Below are positions 43,427-51,972 of a stretch of DNA of 64,000 nt, in pieces; positions within the stretch are counted from its first letter, which is position 1; every line of letters begins with the position of its first letter. Origin of the DNA: Mangrovicoccus sp049603835 (lineage in GTDB: Bacteria > Pseudomonadota > Alphaproteobacteria > Rhodobacterales > Rhodobacteraceae); the NCBI GenBank assembly GCA_049603835.1, contig JBMYSZ010000001.1, positions 186,001 through 250,000 of the forward strand, written 5' to 3'. The notes below the pieces were generated by a model, which saw only the letters and a program-made list of their open reading frames with translations, was not told the origin of the DNA and did not search any database. The position numbers and the translations under genes were made by a program.

Positions 43427-46400
43427 ATGACCAGCGATCCCCGATTCATCCATCTTCGCCTCCATACCGAATATTCCCTGCTTGAAGGCGCGTTGCGCAC
43501 CAAAAAGCTGCCAGGCCAGATTGCCGAAATGGGCATGCCTGCGGTGGCTGTGACGGATACCAATAACATGTTCGCCGCTTTGGAATTTTCCGTTGGGGCG
43601 AAGGGCGCTGGGGTGCAGCCGATTTTGGGCTGTCAGATTGATCTGCGTCTGCCAAATCCCGAAGGCGGTGAGGCGTCCCCCGCCGCGCCCATGGTGCTTT
43701 TGGCGCAGAATGAGGCAGGCTATCTGAACCTGCTTAAACTCAATTCAGTGCTATATCTTGCGGGATCGGATGAGTTGCCGCATGTGCCCTTGGATAAGCT
43801 TTTGGCGCATCACGAAGGGCTAATCTGCCTTACCGGCGGGCCGGAGGGGCCTTTGGGGCTGCTGTTGCAAAAAGGGCGTCGGGGCGAGGCTGAGGCTTTG
43901 CTGCGCAAAATGGCCGCTGTATTCGACACCCGGCTCTATATCGAGCTGCAACGCCATCCGGGCGATGACGGGTTGACCCCTGCCGAGGCGGGAACCGAGC
44001 GCGGCCATGTGGAGCTGGCCTATGCTCTGGATCTTCCGCTGGTCGCGACGAATGATGTCTATTTCCCGAAAGAAGACATGTATGAGGCCCATGATGCGCT
44101 GATCTGCATCTCTGAGGGGGCTTATGTGGACCAGGCCGCGCCGCGCCGGCGCCTGACCCCGCAGCATTACCTAAAGACGCCTGCCGAGATGTGCGCGCTT
44201 TTTGCCGATATTCCCGAAGCGGTGGAAAACACGGTCGAGATTGCCCGCCGCTGCGCCTTTGCCGCGGACCGACGGGCGCCAATTCTGCCGCGTTTTGCCG
44301 ATGATGAGGTGGAAGAGCTGCGGCGCCAGGCTCAAGAGGGGTTGAAGGCGCGGTTAGAGGTGATCCCGCATGCGGCTTCGGTCGAGGAGTATGAAAAGCG
44401 CCTGGAATTTGAGCTGGGCATTATCGAAGGCATGGGCTTTCCGGGCTATTTCCTGATCGTTGCCGATTTTATCAAATGGGCTAAGGATCATGATATTCCG
44501 GTGGGGCCGGGGCGGGGCTCGGGGGCGGGCTCGCTCGTGGCTTATGCGCTTACCATCACCGATCTTGATCCGCTGCGCTATGCGCTGCTGTTTGAACGCT
44601 TCCTCAATCCCGAGCGGGTCAGCATGCCCGACTTCGATATCGATTTCTGCATGGATCGCCGCGAGGAAGTGATCGAATATGTGCAGCGTAAATATGGCCG
44701 TGAGAAGGTGGCGCAGATCATCACCTTCGGTGCTCTGCTCTCGAAGGCGGCGGTGCGCGATGTGGGGCGTGTGCTACAAATGCCCTATGGCCAGGTGGAC
44801 CGGCTGTCTAAGCTGATCCCGGTGGAGGGGGTGAAGCCCGTTTCCATCACCAAAGCCATCGAGGATGAGCCGCGCCTGCGCGAAGCCGCCAAGGAAGAAG
44901 AAGTCGTGCAGCGGCTTTTGAATTACGGCCAGCAGGTAGAGGGGCTTTTGCGCAATGCCTCGACCCATGCCGCCGGGGTGGTGATTGGCGATCGTCCGCT
45001 GGATGAGTTGGTGCCGCTCTATCAAGATCCCCGCTCGGATATGCCCGCGACCCAATTCAATATGAAATGGGTGGAGCAAGCCGGTTTGGTGAAGTTTGAC
45101 TTCCTCGGACTGAAAACCCTGACGGTCATCCAAAACGCGCTTAACCTACTGAAGCTGCGAGGGGTTGAGGTTGATATCGGGCATATCTCGCTCGAAGATG
45201 AGAAGACCTATAAGCTTTACGCAGATGCAAAGACCGTCGCAGTGTTCCAGGTGGAAAGCTCGGGCATGATGGATGCGCTGCGGCGGATGAAGCCCACTTG
45301 CATCGAAGATATCGTGGCTCTCGTGGCGCTGTACCGCCCTGGCCCGATGGAAAATATCCCGAAATATTGTGAGGTCAAAAACGGCCTGTCGGAACGGGAC
45401 CGGCTGCATCCGCTGATCGACCATATCCTTGATGAGACCCAAGGCATCATCGTCTACCAAGAACAGGTGATGCAGATCGCCCAGGAAATGGCGGGCTATT
45501 CCCTGGGCGGCGCGGATTTGCTGCGCCGTGCGATGGGGAAAAAGATCAAGGAAGCCATGGATGCGGAGCGTCCGAAATTCCTTGATGGCTCGGCGAAGAA
45601 TGGGGTGGATAAGGCCAAAGCCCAAGAGGTCTGGGACCTGCTGGAAAAATTCGCCAATTACGGTTTTAACAAATCCCACGCCGCGGCCTATGCGGTTGTG
45701 TCCTATCAAACCGCTTGGCTAAAGGCGAATTACCCGGTGGAGTTCATGGCGGGTGTCATGAATTGCGATATCCATCTGACCGATAAGCTGGCGGTTTATG
45801 CCGAAGAGGTGCGCCGCAAGCTAGAGATCGAGATCATCCCGCCCTGCGTCAATCGCTCGATTGAAACCTTCAGCGTGACCGACGGCAAAATCGCTTATGC
45901 TTTGGGGGCGCTCAAAGGCGTGGGCCAGGATGTGATGCGGCTGGTGGTGGAAGGGCGCGATGGCAAAGCTTTCAAAACCCTTTTCGATTTCGCCGAACGG
46001 GTGGATTTGAAGCGGGTGGGTAAGCGTGCGCTGGAAATGATGGCACGCTCGGGCGCTTTTGATCAGCTCAACTCCAATCGTCGGCAAGTGCTGCAAAGCC
46101 TTGATACGCTCGTGGCCTTTTCCGATGAGGTGCATAATCCCAAAGAGGGCGCTATGGGCGATCTTTTGGGCGGGGTAAGCACCGAAACCGTGGCCGCGCC
46201 CAAGCTGGCACCGGTGAATGATTGGCTGCCCACAGAGCGGCTTGCCGAAGAGCATAAGGCTATCGGCTTTTACCTCTCGGGCCACCCACTAGACGACTAT
46301 ATGGGGGCGTTGCGCCGGGCCAAGGTGAAAAGCTTGGTCGAGGTGGAGCGCGAAGCCGGCGAAAAAGGCGCGGTGATCGCCACCCTGGCGGGCTCCGTCT

Positions 46401-46879
46401 CGGGGCGGCAAGAGCGGAAATCGGCGCGCGGTAGCCGCTTTGCCTTTGCTCAGCTTTCCGATCCGACGGGAATTTATGAGGTGACCGTTTTCTCGGAGGC
46501 GCTTGAAAAATATCGCGAACTGCTAGAGCCGGGGCAGAATGTGGTGCTGAATGTCAAAGCCGAGATGGAAAGCGACCAGCTGAAACTGCTGTGCAATTCC
46601 GTGCGCCCGGTGGATGATGTGGCCGCCAAGGGCGAACCCGAAGGCCTGCGCGTCTTTGTGGAAAGCCCCGAAACCCTGACCACCATTGCCGATCTGATGA
46701 CCCGTCTCACCGAAGAGGCGAAGCATCGCGCAATTGCGCCGCTGGCCTTGTGCATCCAAACCGAGGATCCGGAAATGGCCGAGGTGGAGATCGAAATCGA
46801 GAACCGTTTTTCCATCACCCCGCAAATTCGCGGCGCGGTGAAATCGCTGCATGGGGTTATCGCGGTGGAAAATTTCTGA
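43427..46879 (+). CDS. dnaE: DNA polymerase III alpha subunit
   Basis: DnaE is the replicative polymerase subunit. The 1150-residue protein shows the N-terminal PHP domain (HLRLHTEYSLLEGALR), the catalytic aspartates in MPDFDIDFC, the palm/fingers segment GPGRGSGAGSLVAYAL, and a C-terminal OB domain. I chose ATG 43427; the longer frame begins inside the preceding terminator. The length matches the alphaproteobacterial DnaE1. A second error-prone DnaE2 is unlikely, as DnaE2 is usually shorter and beside imuB. Confidence 0.97.
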   Translation: MTSDPRFIHLRLHTEYSLLEGALRTKKLPGQIAEMGMPAVAVTDTNNMFAALEFSVGAKGAGVQPILGCQIDLRLPNPEGGEASPAAPMVLLAQNEAGYLNLLKLNSVLYLAGSDELPHVPLDKLLAHHEGLICLTGGPEGPLGLLLQKGRRGEAEALLRKMAAVFDTRLYIELQRHPGDDGLTPAEAGTERGHVELAYALDLPLVATNDVYFPKEDMYEAHDALICISEGAYVDQAAPRRRLTPQHYLKTPAEMCALFADIPEAVENTVEIARRCAFAADRRAPILPRFADDEVEELRRQAQEGLKARLEVIPHAASVEEYEKRLEFELGIIEGMGFPGYFLIVADFIKWAKDHDIPVGPGRGSGAGSLVAYALTITDLDPLRYALLFERFLNPERVSMPDFDIDFCMDRREEVIEYVQRKYGREKVAQIITFGALLSKAAVRDVGRVLQMPYGQVDRLSKLIPVEGVKPVSITKAIEDEPRLREAAKEEEVVQRLLNYGQQVEGLLRNASTHAAGVVIGDRPLDELVPLYQDPRSDMPATQFNMKWVEQAGLVKFDFLGLKTLTVIQNALNLLKLRGVEVDIGHISLEDEKTYKLYADAKTVAVFQVESSGMMDALRRMKPTCIEDIVALVALYRPGPMENIPKYCEVKNGLSERDRLHPLIDHILDETQGIIVYQEQVMQIAQEMAGYSLGGADLLRRAMGKKIKEAMDAERPKFLDGSAKNGVDKAKAQEVWDLLEKFANYGFNKSHAAAYAVVSYQTAWLKANYPVEFMAGVMNCDIHLTDKLAVYAEEVRRKLEIEIIPPCVNRSIETFSVTDGKIAYALGALKGVGQDVMRLVVEGRDGKAFKTLFDFAERVDLKRVGKRALEMMARSGAFDQLNSNRRQVLQSLDTLVAFSDEVHNPKEGAMGDLLGGVSTETVAAPKLAPVNDWLPTERLAEEHKAIGFYLSGHPLDDYMGALRRAKVKSLVEVEREAGEKGAVIATLAGSVSGRQERKSARGSRFAFAQLSDPTGIYEVTVFSEALEKYRELLEPGQNVVLNVKAEMESDQLKLLCNSVRPVDDVAAKGEPEGLRVFVESPETLTTIADLMTRLTEEAKHRAIAPLALCIQTEDPEMAEVEIEIENRFSITPQIRGAVKSLHGVIAVENF

Positions 46880-47007
46880 GTAGCAATTAAGCGCCCTAAG
46901 GGAATTATCCTTTAGAGTCTGTCCATAAACCTTAAGTTTGTTCCAAACCTGTCCGGAATTCCTAGAGCGGCTTTAAGCTCTAGATGCTAGTCTCTTCTTG
47001 TGTGGGG

Positions 47008-47027
47008 GCCTCCTTGTGTGTGGAGGC
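47008..47027 (+). promoter_or_regulatory. hairpin covering the ribosome binding site of the papain-like gene
   Basis: GCCTCC pairs with GGAGGC across an eight-base loop (TTGTGTGT). The GGAGG arm is the only good ribosome binding site for the ATG at 47032, and its spacing is five bases. In the folded form the site would be closed to ribosomes. Confidence 0.6.
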
Positions 47028-47031
47028 TATT

Positions 47032-47661
47032 ATGAAAAGAAGAGAGGTGTTGAGCTGCGCATTGACTGGGGTCGCTGCAGCGATAATGGCGCCGGGCGCG
47101 GCATCTGCCGCTCAGGCCTGTTTCGAGGTTGATAACTGGACAGTTCACTGTTCGGCCGGCCAGCCGCATACTCCTGTCATAGAGGAGCAGCCTTGCCAAA
47201 GTCTAAGCTGGGCGACGTGCATGGCTTATGTGATGTCTGGTTTCGGTGCGGAGGTCACGACGCGTTCGGTGCTGGATCGTCACAAAATGTCGGCCCAATG
47301 CAGGCCAAGTAATGATTTGGCGCGAATAATGGGGAGTATGGGTCAATGGTATGATGACTATGGCCGGAAATTTCTGGTCGAAGCCACGCGACTGCCAGAT
47401 ATCGGCTTGGGCTATTGCCACGCCAATCAGGTAGAACCGATCTTTGAACGGCTGGGCTATCAACCGCTTTTGATTGGCACACGCGGCAAAACCTTTGTGC
47501 TGACTGAGCTGAAATTCGCGGAAAATCCGATGATCGATTTTCGGGTCGACGAGCTGAAAGTCCGTGATCCTTGGACCGGTACTCCTAACCGGCGGATTCT
47601 AGGACCCACCGATTGTGCCGAACCGCTCTTTACGGTGGGGCTGAAGATTCGTGCGGTGTGA
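47032..47661 (+). CDS. Tat-exported papain-like protein, probably catalytically inactive
   Basis: The 209-residue protein has a twin-arginine-like signal (KRREVLSCALTGVAAAIM, ending ASA near residue 26). The mature part resembles papain-like C39/C70 proteases: the family nucleophile segment (Q...CWAA) reads Q56-S-L-S-W60-A-T-C here, so the residue before W60 is S59 instead of Cys. The usual His segment reads GKTFVLTEL, with no His, yet the DPW motif (RDPWTG, about residue 179) is intact. I infer a dead or altered enzyme. ATG 47032 has GGAGG upstream; the frame is open to 46984. Its 3' end overlaps the opposite gene by 32 bases. Confidence 0.55.
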   Translation: MKRREVLSCALTGVAAAIMAPGAASAAQACFEVDNWTVHCSAGQPHTPVIEEQPCQSLSWATCMAYVMSGFGAEVTTRSVLDRHKMSAQCRPSNDLARIMGSMGQWYDDYGRKFLVEATRLPDIGLGYCHANQVEPIFERLGYQPLLIGTRGKTFVLTELKFAENPMIDFRVDELKVRDPWTGTPNRRILGPTDCAEPLFTVGLKIRAV

Positions 47662-48505
47662 TCGCCCCAATAGGCGAATGGTATTGGGTCTTCGGCCCAA
47701 GTGGTTTCGCGTACACAACGGTGTTAGCGCGGGAGCGGAAGATTCCGGGCCCAGCATTGTGGTCGTCTTCGACGACTATACGGTTGTCCCCCGATACGTG
47801 GAGTTTGATCGGCTTTCCATCGGGGAACACCTCCTGTGTTTCTTCGTTGGGTGCCGCTAGACCAAGAGTATGCAACAAACCTTCTTGCGGGCAAGTCCGA
47901 GCCTCGGTTCGTGGAAGTGCACAATTGGCGTGGTAGAAGGCGACTTCGATGTTATATGCATCGAAATCATTTTCGAGAGCAAATAGCCGTTCATAGATCT
48001 GCCGCGATTTTGGGGCAAAAAATGTCGCTGGCGCGGCTAGGCTGCTAACTGCCAAAAGCTCCGCACTAGTTTCGGTCCATCTGCGCGAATGAGTGATCCT
48101 AAAATGTTCCATATCAGGGGGTGAGGCCGGGATTGTGGAGAGCTTTGTCACCGCGCTGTTAACGCTGTCGCTGTTAACGCTGTCAAGGTTAGGTGGCATG
48201 TATTTGATCCCATAGATGGCGACTACATGTACGACATTATGGATAGTTCGCGAACTGGTATTCTCCACTTCGACCGACACAAGTAACATATTGCGGTCAG
48301 GCTCTTGGCCCAAGATCTTCGAGCGCGGCTCTATAACTAGAAATTGCGACTGCCGAGAAGGTAGTGTGACATTGGTGTGAAGCCAAACTCCAGCTACCCA
48401 AGTGCCTGTCACGATGATTGCGATGATCTGGACCAACTCCAGGACCTGGGTTATTTTTGACCGAGCCGGAGGGTTTGGGCGTTGCTCATCGTCGCTATGG
48501 GACAC
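47630..48505 (-). CDS. membrane-anchored protein of unknown function
   Basis: The 291-residue protein has a short cytoplasmic N-terminus, one membrane segment (about residues 21-42, VLELVQIIAIIVTGTWVAGVW) and a large extracytoplasmic part that starts with beta-strand-rich sequence (LLVSVEVENTSSRTIHNVVHVV). I recognise no domain. The start is GTG 48505 with a poor ribosome binding site. Residues around 118-127 contain DSVNSDSVNS, encoded by a perfect 15-base tandem repeat. It converges on the papain-like gene. Codon choice appears less GC-biased than in the flanking core genes. Confidence 0.6.
   Translation of the reverse strand: MSHSDDEQRPNPPARSKITQVLELVQIIAIIVTGTWVAGVWLHTNVTLPSRQSQFLVIEPRSKILGQEPDRNMLLVSVEVENTSSRTIHNVVHVVAIYGIKYMPPNLDSVNSDSVNSAVTKLSTIPASPPDMEHFRITHSRRWTETSAELLAVSSLAAPATFFAPKSRQIYERLFALENDFDAYNIEVAFYHANCALPRTEARTCPQEGLLHTLGLAAPNEETQEVFPDGKPIKLHVSGDNRIVVEDDHNAGPGIFRSRANTVVYAKPLGPKTQYHSPIGAITPHESSAPP
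48155..48184. repeat. perfect 15-base tandem duplication
   Basis: GCTGTTAACGCTGTC occurs twice in a row. In the minus-strand gene it encodes a doubled five-residue unit (DSVNS). The duplication keeps the frame. Confidence 0.85.
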
Positions 48506-48534
48506 AGGGTAATGCCTTTACTTGGATCAATGGC

Positions 48535-48563
48535 ACGGAGCCTCGGGAGCAAGGCTCCGTTTT
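48535..48563 (+). terminator. plus-strand terminator with no plus-strand gene directly upstream
   Basis: A perfect nine-base stem (ACGGAGCCT / AGGCTCCGT) with an eight-base loop is followed by TTTTG on the plus strand. On the minus strand no T run follows. The nearest plus-strand gene upstream ends at 47661, so it implies a long 3' tail or an antisense RNA. Confidence 0.75.
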
Positions 48564-48580
48564 GTTGTAAGATCGGATTC

Positions 48581-48820
48581 TCAGAAGCAGCCAGGATCCC
48601 CCAACTCGCAGGTGCTTTGGGGCTTTTTCGTTCCCGAAACTGTCTTCAACATTTGAAGCAACGATTCAATACTATCGTCATAATTGTTCGAAGTGATCAC
48701 GCTCCAGCTTTCCATAGCTCGCAACGCTTCTGGTTTTAGAGGAGGGACGTCAGTTCGAGCGGCGGAAGCGGGCGCGATATACAAGGCACACATCATACTG
48801 TATAAAATGAGGGTTTTCAT
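48581..48820 (-). CDS. 79-residue secreted protein of unknown function
   Basis: The small protein has a clear signal peptide (MKTLILYSMMCALYIAPASA). The mature part is about 59 residues with a C-terminal pair of cysteines (STCELGDPGCF). ATG 48820 is preceded by AAGGAG with good spacing; the frame is open to 48931 but that part is not credible. Codons are noticeably AT-rich. It lies on the same strand as the membrane-anchored gene, with a hairpin between them. No homologue is known to me. Confidence 0.6.
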   Translation of the reverse strand: MKTLILYSMMCALYIAPASAARTDVPPLKPEALRAMESWSVITSNNYDDSIESLLQMLKTVSGTKKPQSTCELGDPGCF

Positions 48821-49086
48821 GAACAGACTCCTTATTATGGTGTCCCATAGATAAGCATCGGTGCTAGAGTCACAAAGCAAGTATTCGAATTTCAAAATCA
48901 ACCTGGGCAATTCGGCCACATAAGTATTCACAGGCGGCCATCCCTGGACCGATCTAGTGCTAGCGCTGCGTTTCTTCTGGATCCCCGTGGGCCATAGAGC
49001 CTTACTGGCTTAAGGATTTCTTTCAATGCGCGCGATTTAACAGAGCTCAATTCCGCAGATTGTGGGATTAGGCCGGTCTGCCTGGC

Positions 49087-49272
49087 TTATCTGCCAAAGA
49101 CCACACTATTGGCCATGGCGGGATCGCGGTCTACTTCCCGCTTGGCCAGTTCTTTCATGACACGACCCAGACGCTCGATCTCGTGCATTTGTTCAGTCGC
49201 TAGATCTGAGAGTTCCAGAACAGCTCGGTCCAGATAGGCCAGCTTTTCCTCTAACGCGTCGATGCGATCCAT
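49087..49272 (-). CDS. slyX: SlyX family protein
   Basis: The 61-residue protein is almost entirely one coiled coil (DRIDALEEKLAYLDRAVLELSDLATEQMHEI) with a short charged tail, the SlyX family pattern. The biological role is unclear. I chose ATG 49272, seven bases after AGGAG; upstream starts (49278, 49287) are too close to that site. The gene is divergent from hisS. Confidence 0.8.
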   Translation of the reverse strand: MDRIDALEEKLAYLDRAVLELSDLATEQMHEIERLGRVMKELAKREVDRDPAMANSVVFGR

Positions 49273-49374
49273 TCTCATTCTCCTCACTCAATCCCAACTC
49301 ATCACTTGGGGCGGCTTGCCCCTAACCCCGTCATCCGCTAAGCCCCCGCCAAATTTTGAGCGGAAGTGGACCCC

Positions 49375-50868
49375 ATGGCAGGCAAGCAGAAAAAACTCCC
49401 CCGCCCCAAGGCAGAACCCCCCAAAGGGTTCCGGGATTACTTTGGCTCAGAGATTGAGTCGCGAAAAGCCATGTTAGATACAATTTGCGACGTTTATTAC
49501 CTTTATGGTTACGAAGCGTTGGAAAGCTCTGCGGTGGAAACGGTCGAGGCTTTGGGCAAATTCCTGCCCGATGTGGACCGCCCCAATGAGGGAGTTTTCG
49601 CGTGGCAAGAAGAGGATAGCGGCTGGCTCGCTCTGCGATATGACCTGACCGCACCGCTGGCACGGGTCTATGCGCAGTTCCGAAATGACCTGCCCACGCC
49701 TTATCGCCGTTTTGCCATGGGACCGGTTTGGCGCAATGAAAAGCCGGGACCAGGGCGATACAGACAGTTTTATCAATGTGACGCGGATACGGTCGGTGCC
49801 CCCTCTGTGGCTGCTGATTCTGAGATTTGCGCCATGTTGGCCGATTGCTTGAAAGCAGTGGGGATCGAGCGCGGCGATTATCTGGTGAAAGTGAATAACC
49901 GCAAAGTGCTTAATGGTGTGATGGAAGTCGCGGGCGTGCTGGACCCGTCCGATCCCACAGCGCATGCGGAAGAACGCGGCATCGTGCTGCGGGCAATCGA
50001 TAAGCTCGACCGTCTGGGCGATGACGGTGTGCGGGCTTTGCTGGGCGCCGGGCGCGAAGATGAAAGCGGCGATTTCACCAAAGGCGCGGGGCTAAGCCCG
50101 GAACAGGCGGAAATCGTCATGGGCTTTACCTCGGCGCGGCGCGCGACGGGTGCGGCCACGGTGGCGCGGCTGCGCGAATTGGTGGCGGGCTCGAAAGTAG
50201 GTGCGGAAGGTGTCGATGAACTCGAAACCATCGCCACCTTGCTTGATGGGCAGGGCTATGGTCCCGATCAGATCGAGATTGACCCGGCGGTGGTGCGCGG
50301 CTTGGGCTATTATACTGGCCCGGTTTATGAGGCGGAGCTGACTTTCGAGATCCTCGATGAAAAGGGGCGCAAACGTCAGTTCGGCTCTGTCGCGGGCGGT
50401 GGGCGCTATGATGATCTGGTCAAGCGCTTCACAGGGCAGGCGGTTCCGGCAACTGGCATGTCCATCGGGGTGGATCGTCTATTGGCGGCGCTGATGGCCA
50501 AGGGACGGATCAGTAAAACCAGCACTGGCCCGGTTGTAGTGACGGTGATGGATCGCGACCGCATGGGGGCGTATCAAGAAATGGTCGCCGAGCTGCGCAA
50601 TGCTGGCATCCGCGCCGAAGTATATCTGGGCAACCCGAAGAATTTCGGCAATCAGCTGAAATATGCGGATAAGCGGAACTCGCCGGTGGCGGTGATCCAG
50701 GGCTCGGATGAGGCGGAGCGCGGTGTGGTCCAGCTGAAGGATCTGATCCTAGGCGCGAAGATCGCGGCCGAGGCAAGCCTAGAGGAATGGAAATCCCAGC
50801 CTGCGCAAAGCGAAGTACCACGTAATCAGCTGGTGGCTGAAGTGCGGCGGATTTTGGAGCAAAAATAA
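49375..50868 (+). CDS. hisS: histidyl-tRNA synthetase
   Basis: The class II synthetase charges tRNA-His. The 497-residue protein shows GFRDYFGSE (family motif at the N-terminus), motif 2 (FAMGPVWRNEKPGPGRYRQF), the His-binding Y-Y pair region (GLGYYTGPVYE) and motif 3 (ATGMSIGVDRLLAAL). The start ATG 49375 follows an in-frame GTG by three codons; the first residues MAGKQKK are plausible. It is three bases upstream of hisZ, so hisS-hisZ-hisG form one unit. Confidence 0.96.
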   Translation: MAGKQKKLPRPKAEPPKGFRDYFGSEIESRKAMLDTICDVYYLYGYEALESSAVETVEALGKFLPDVDRPNEGVFAWQEEDSGWLALRYDLTAPLARVYAQFRNDLPTPYRRFAMGPVWRNEKPGPGRYRQFYQCDADTVGAPSVAADSEICAMLADCLKAVGIERGDYLVKVNNRKVLNGVMEVAGVLDPSDPTAHAEERGIVLRAIDKLDRLGDDGVRALLGAGREDESGDFTKGAGLSPEQAEIVMGFTSARRATGAATVARLRELVAGSKVGAEGVDELETIATLLDGQGYGPDQIEIDPAVVRGLGYYTGPVYEAELTFEILDEKGRKRQFGSVAGGGRYDDLVKRFTGQAVPATGMSIGVDRLLAALMAKGRISKTSTGPVVVTVMDRDRMGAYQEMVAELRNAGIRAEVYLGNPKNFGNQLKYADKRNSPVAVIQGSDEAERGVVQLKDLILGAKIAAEASLEEWKSQPAQSEVPRNQLVAEVRRILEQK

Positions 50869-50871
50869 CCT

Positions 50872-51972
50872 ATGGCAAGCAAAGCAGAGATCCGTGCCGA
50901 AGCCGCGCGGTTGCAAGCGCATTTCGAGGCTCTGGGCGCTGTGCCGGCGGAGACTAATATCTTGCAGCCCGCTGATGTGCTGCTGGATCTTTACGGCGAA
51001 GATATCCGGGCACGGGCCTATGTGACCTCGGATCCTCTTTATGGCGAGATGATGTTGCGGCCGGATTTCACCGCGCCTGTGGTGTTGCAACATTTGGAAA
51101 GCGATGCGAGCCAGGCGGTTTATACCTATTCCGGCACGGTGTTTCGGCGTCAGGAAACTGACCCAAGACGCCCCACGGAATTCATGCAGGTCGGTCTAGA
51201 GCGGATCGGCGACCCATTGCCAGAAATCGCAGATGCGGAGGTCTTTGCCCGGTTCAGCGAAGTTCTGGCCCCGTATAATTTGCGTGCCGCCACGGGCGAT
51301 ATTGGAATTTTGGCGGCGGCGGTTGCTGGGTTGGAAACCTCAGAGGCACGCCGCGCGGCTTTGGCCCGGCATATTTGGCGGCCGCGCCGGTTCAAGGCGA
51401 TGCTCGACCGCTTCGCCGGGCGCTTGCCTGCGCAAAAAGGCCGGGCCGAACTGTTGGTGGCATGGCGTGCTGGCATTGATATGGTGGCGGAAAACGGCCC
51501 CGAGATTGGCAAGCGCAGCGCTGATGAGGTGAAAGCGCGCCTGGACCGGCTATCGGCTGATGAAGCGGAGCCGCCGATTGCCGAGGCCCAAGTGCGTTTG
51601 GTGGAACAAATCCTTGGCCTGAAGGATCGCGCGCCGGTTATTCTAGAACAGCTGCATGATATCGCTGTGGATCTGCCCGCGATTGCCCCGGCGGTGACGC
51701 GGCTATCGCAGCGGCTGGACGCGCTGGAGCGGGTTGGGATCAAGACGGCGGATCTTGATTTCGAGGCCAGCTATGGGCGCACGACGCTGGAATATTATGA
51801 TGGGTTTGTCTTTGGCTTTTTCGCCGAAGGCCGGCCAGATCTGCCCCCCGTGGCCTCGGGCGGGCGCTATGATGCTTTGACCCGTGTCTTGGGGCGTGGC
51901 GTATCGATGCCCGCAGTGGGCGGGGTGATCCGCCCCGAAGTAATCCTGGGCCTGGCAGAGGGAAGACTATGA
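50872..51972 (+). CDS. hisZ: ATP phosphoribosyltransferase regulatory subunit HisZ
   Basis: HisZ is a histidyl-tRNA-synthetase paralogue that forms an octamer with the short HisG and confers feedback sensitivity to histidine. The 366-residue protein keeps the class II catalytic fold (YTYSGTVFRRQETDPRRPTEF, then LPPVASGGRYDAL). It lacks the tRNA-binding C-terminal domain of HisS, as expected. The ATGA overlap with hisG supports stoichiometric expression. The presence of a short HisG next to it confirms the assignment. Confidence 0.94.
   Translation: MASKAEIRAEAARLQAHFEALGAVPAETNILQPADVLLDLYGEDIRARAYVTSDPLYGEMMLRPDFTAPVVLQHLESDASQAVYTYSGTVFRRQETDPRRPTEFMQVGLERIGDPLPEIADAEVFARFSEVLAPYNLRAATGDIGILAAAVAGLETSEARRAALARHIWRPRRFKAMLDRFAGRLPAQKGRAELLVAWRAGIDMVAENGPEIGKRSADEVKARLDRLSADEAEPPIAEAQVRLVEQILGLKDRAPVILEQLHDIAVDLPAIAPAVTRLSQRLDALERVGIKTADLDFEASYGRTTLEYYDGFVFGFFAEGRPDLPPVASGGRYDALTRVLGRGVSMPAVGGVIRPEVILGLAEGRL

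Noticed and set aside
46900..47000. Mobile-element end or attachment site at the left edge of the 47-49 kb patch
   Set aside because: No transposase, integrase, tRNA or terminal repeat was found on either side.
49308..49322. Small GGGGC/GCCCC hairpin before hisS, possible attenuator
   Set aside because: Only a five-base stem, no T run and no leader peptide with histidine codons.
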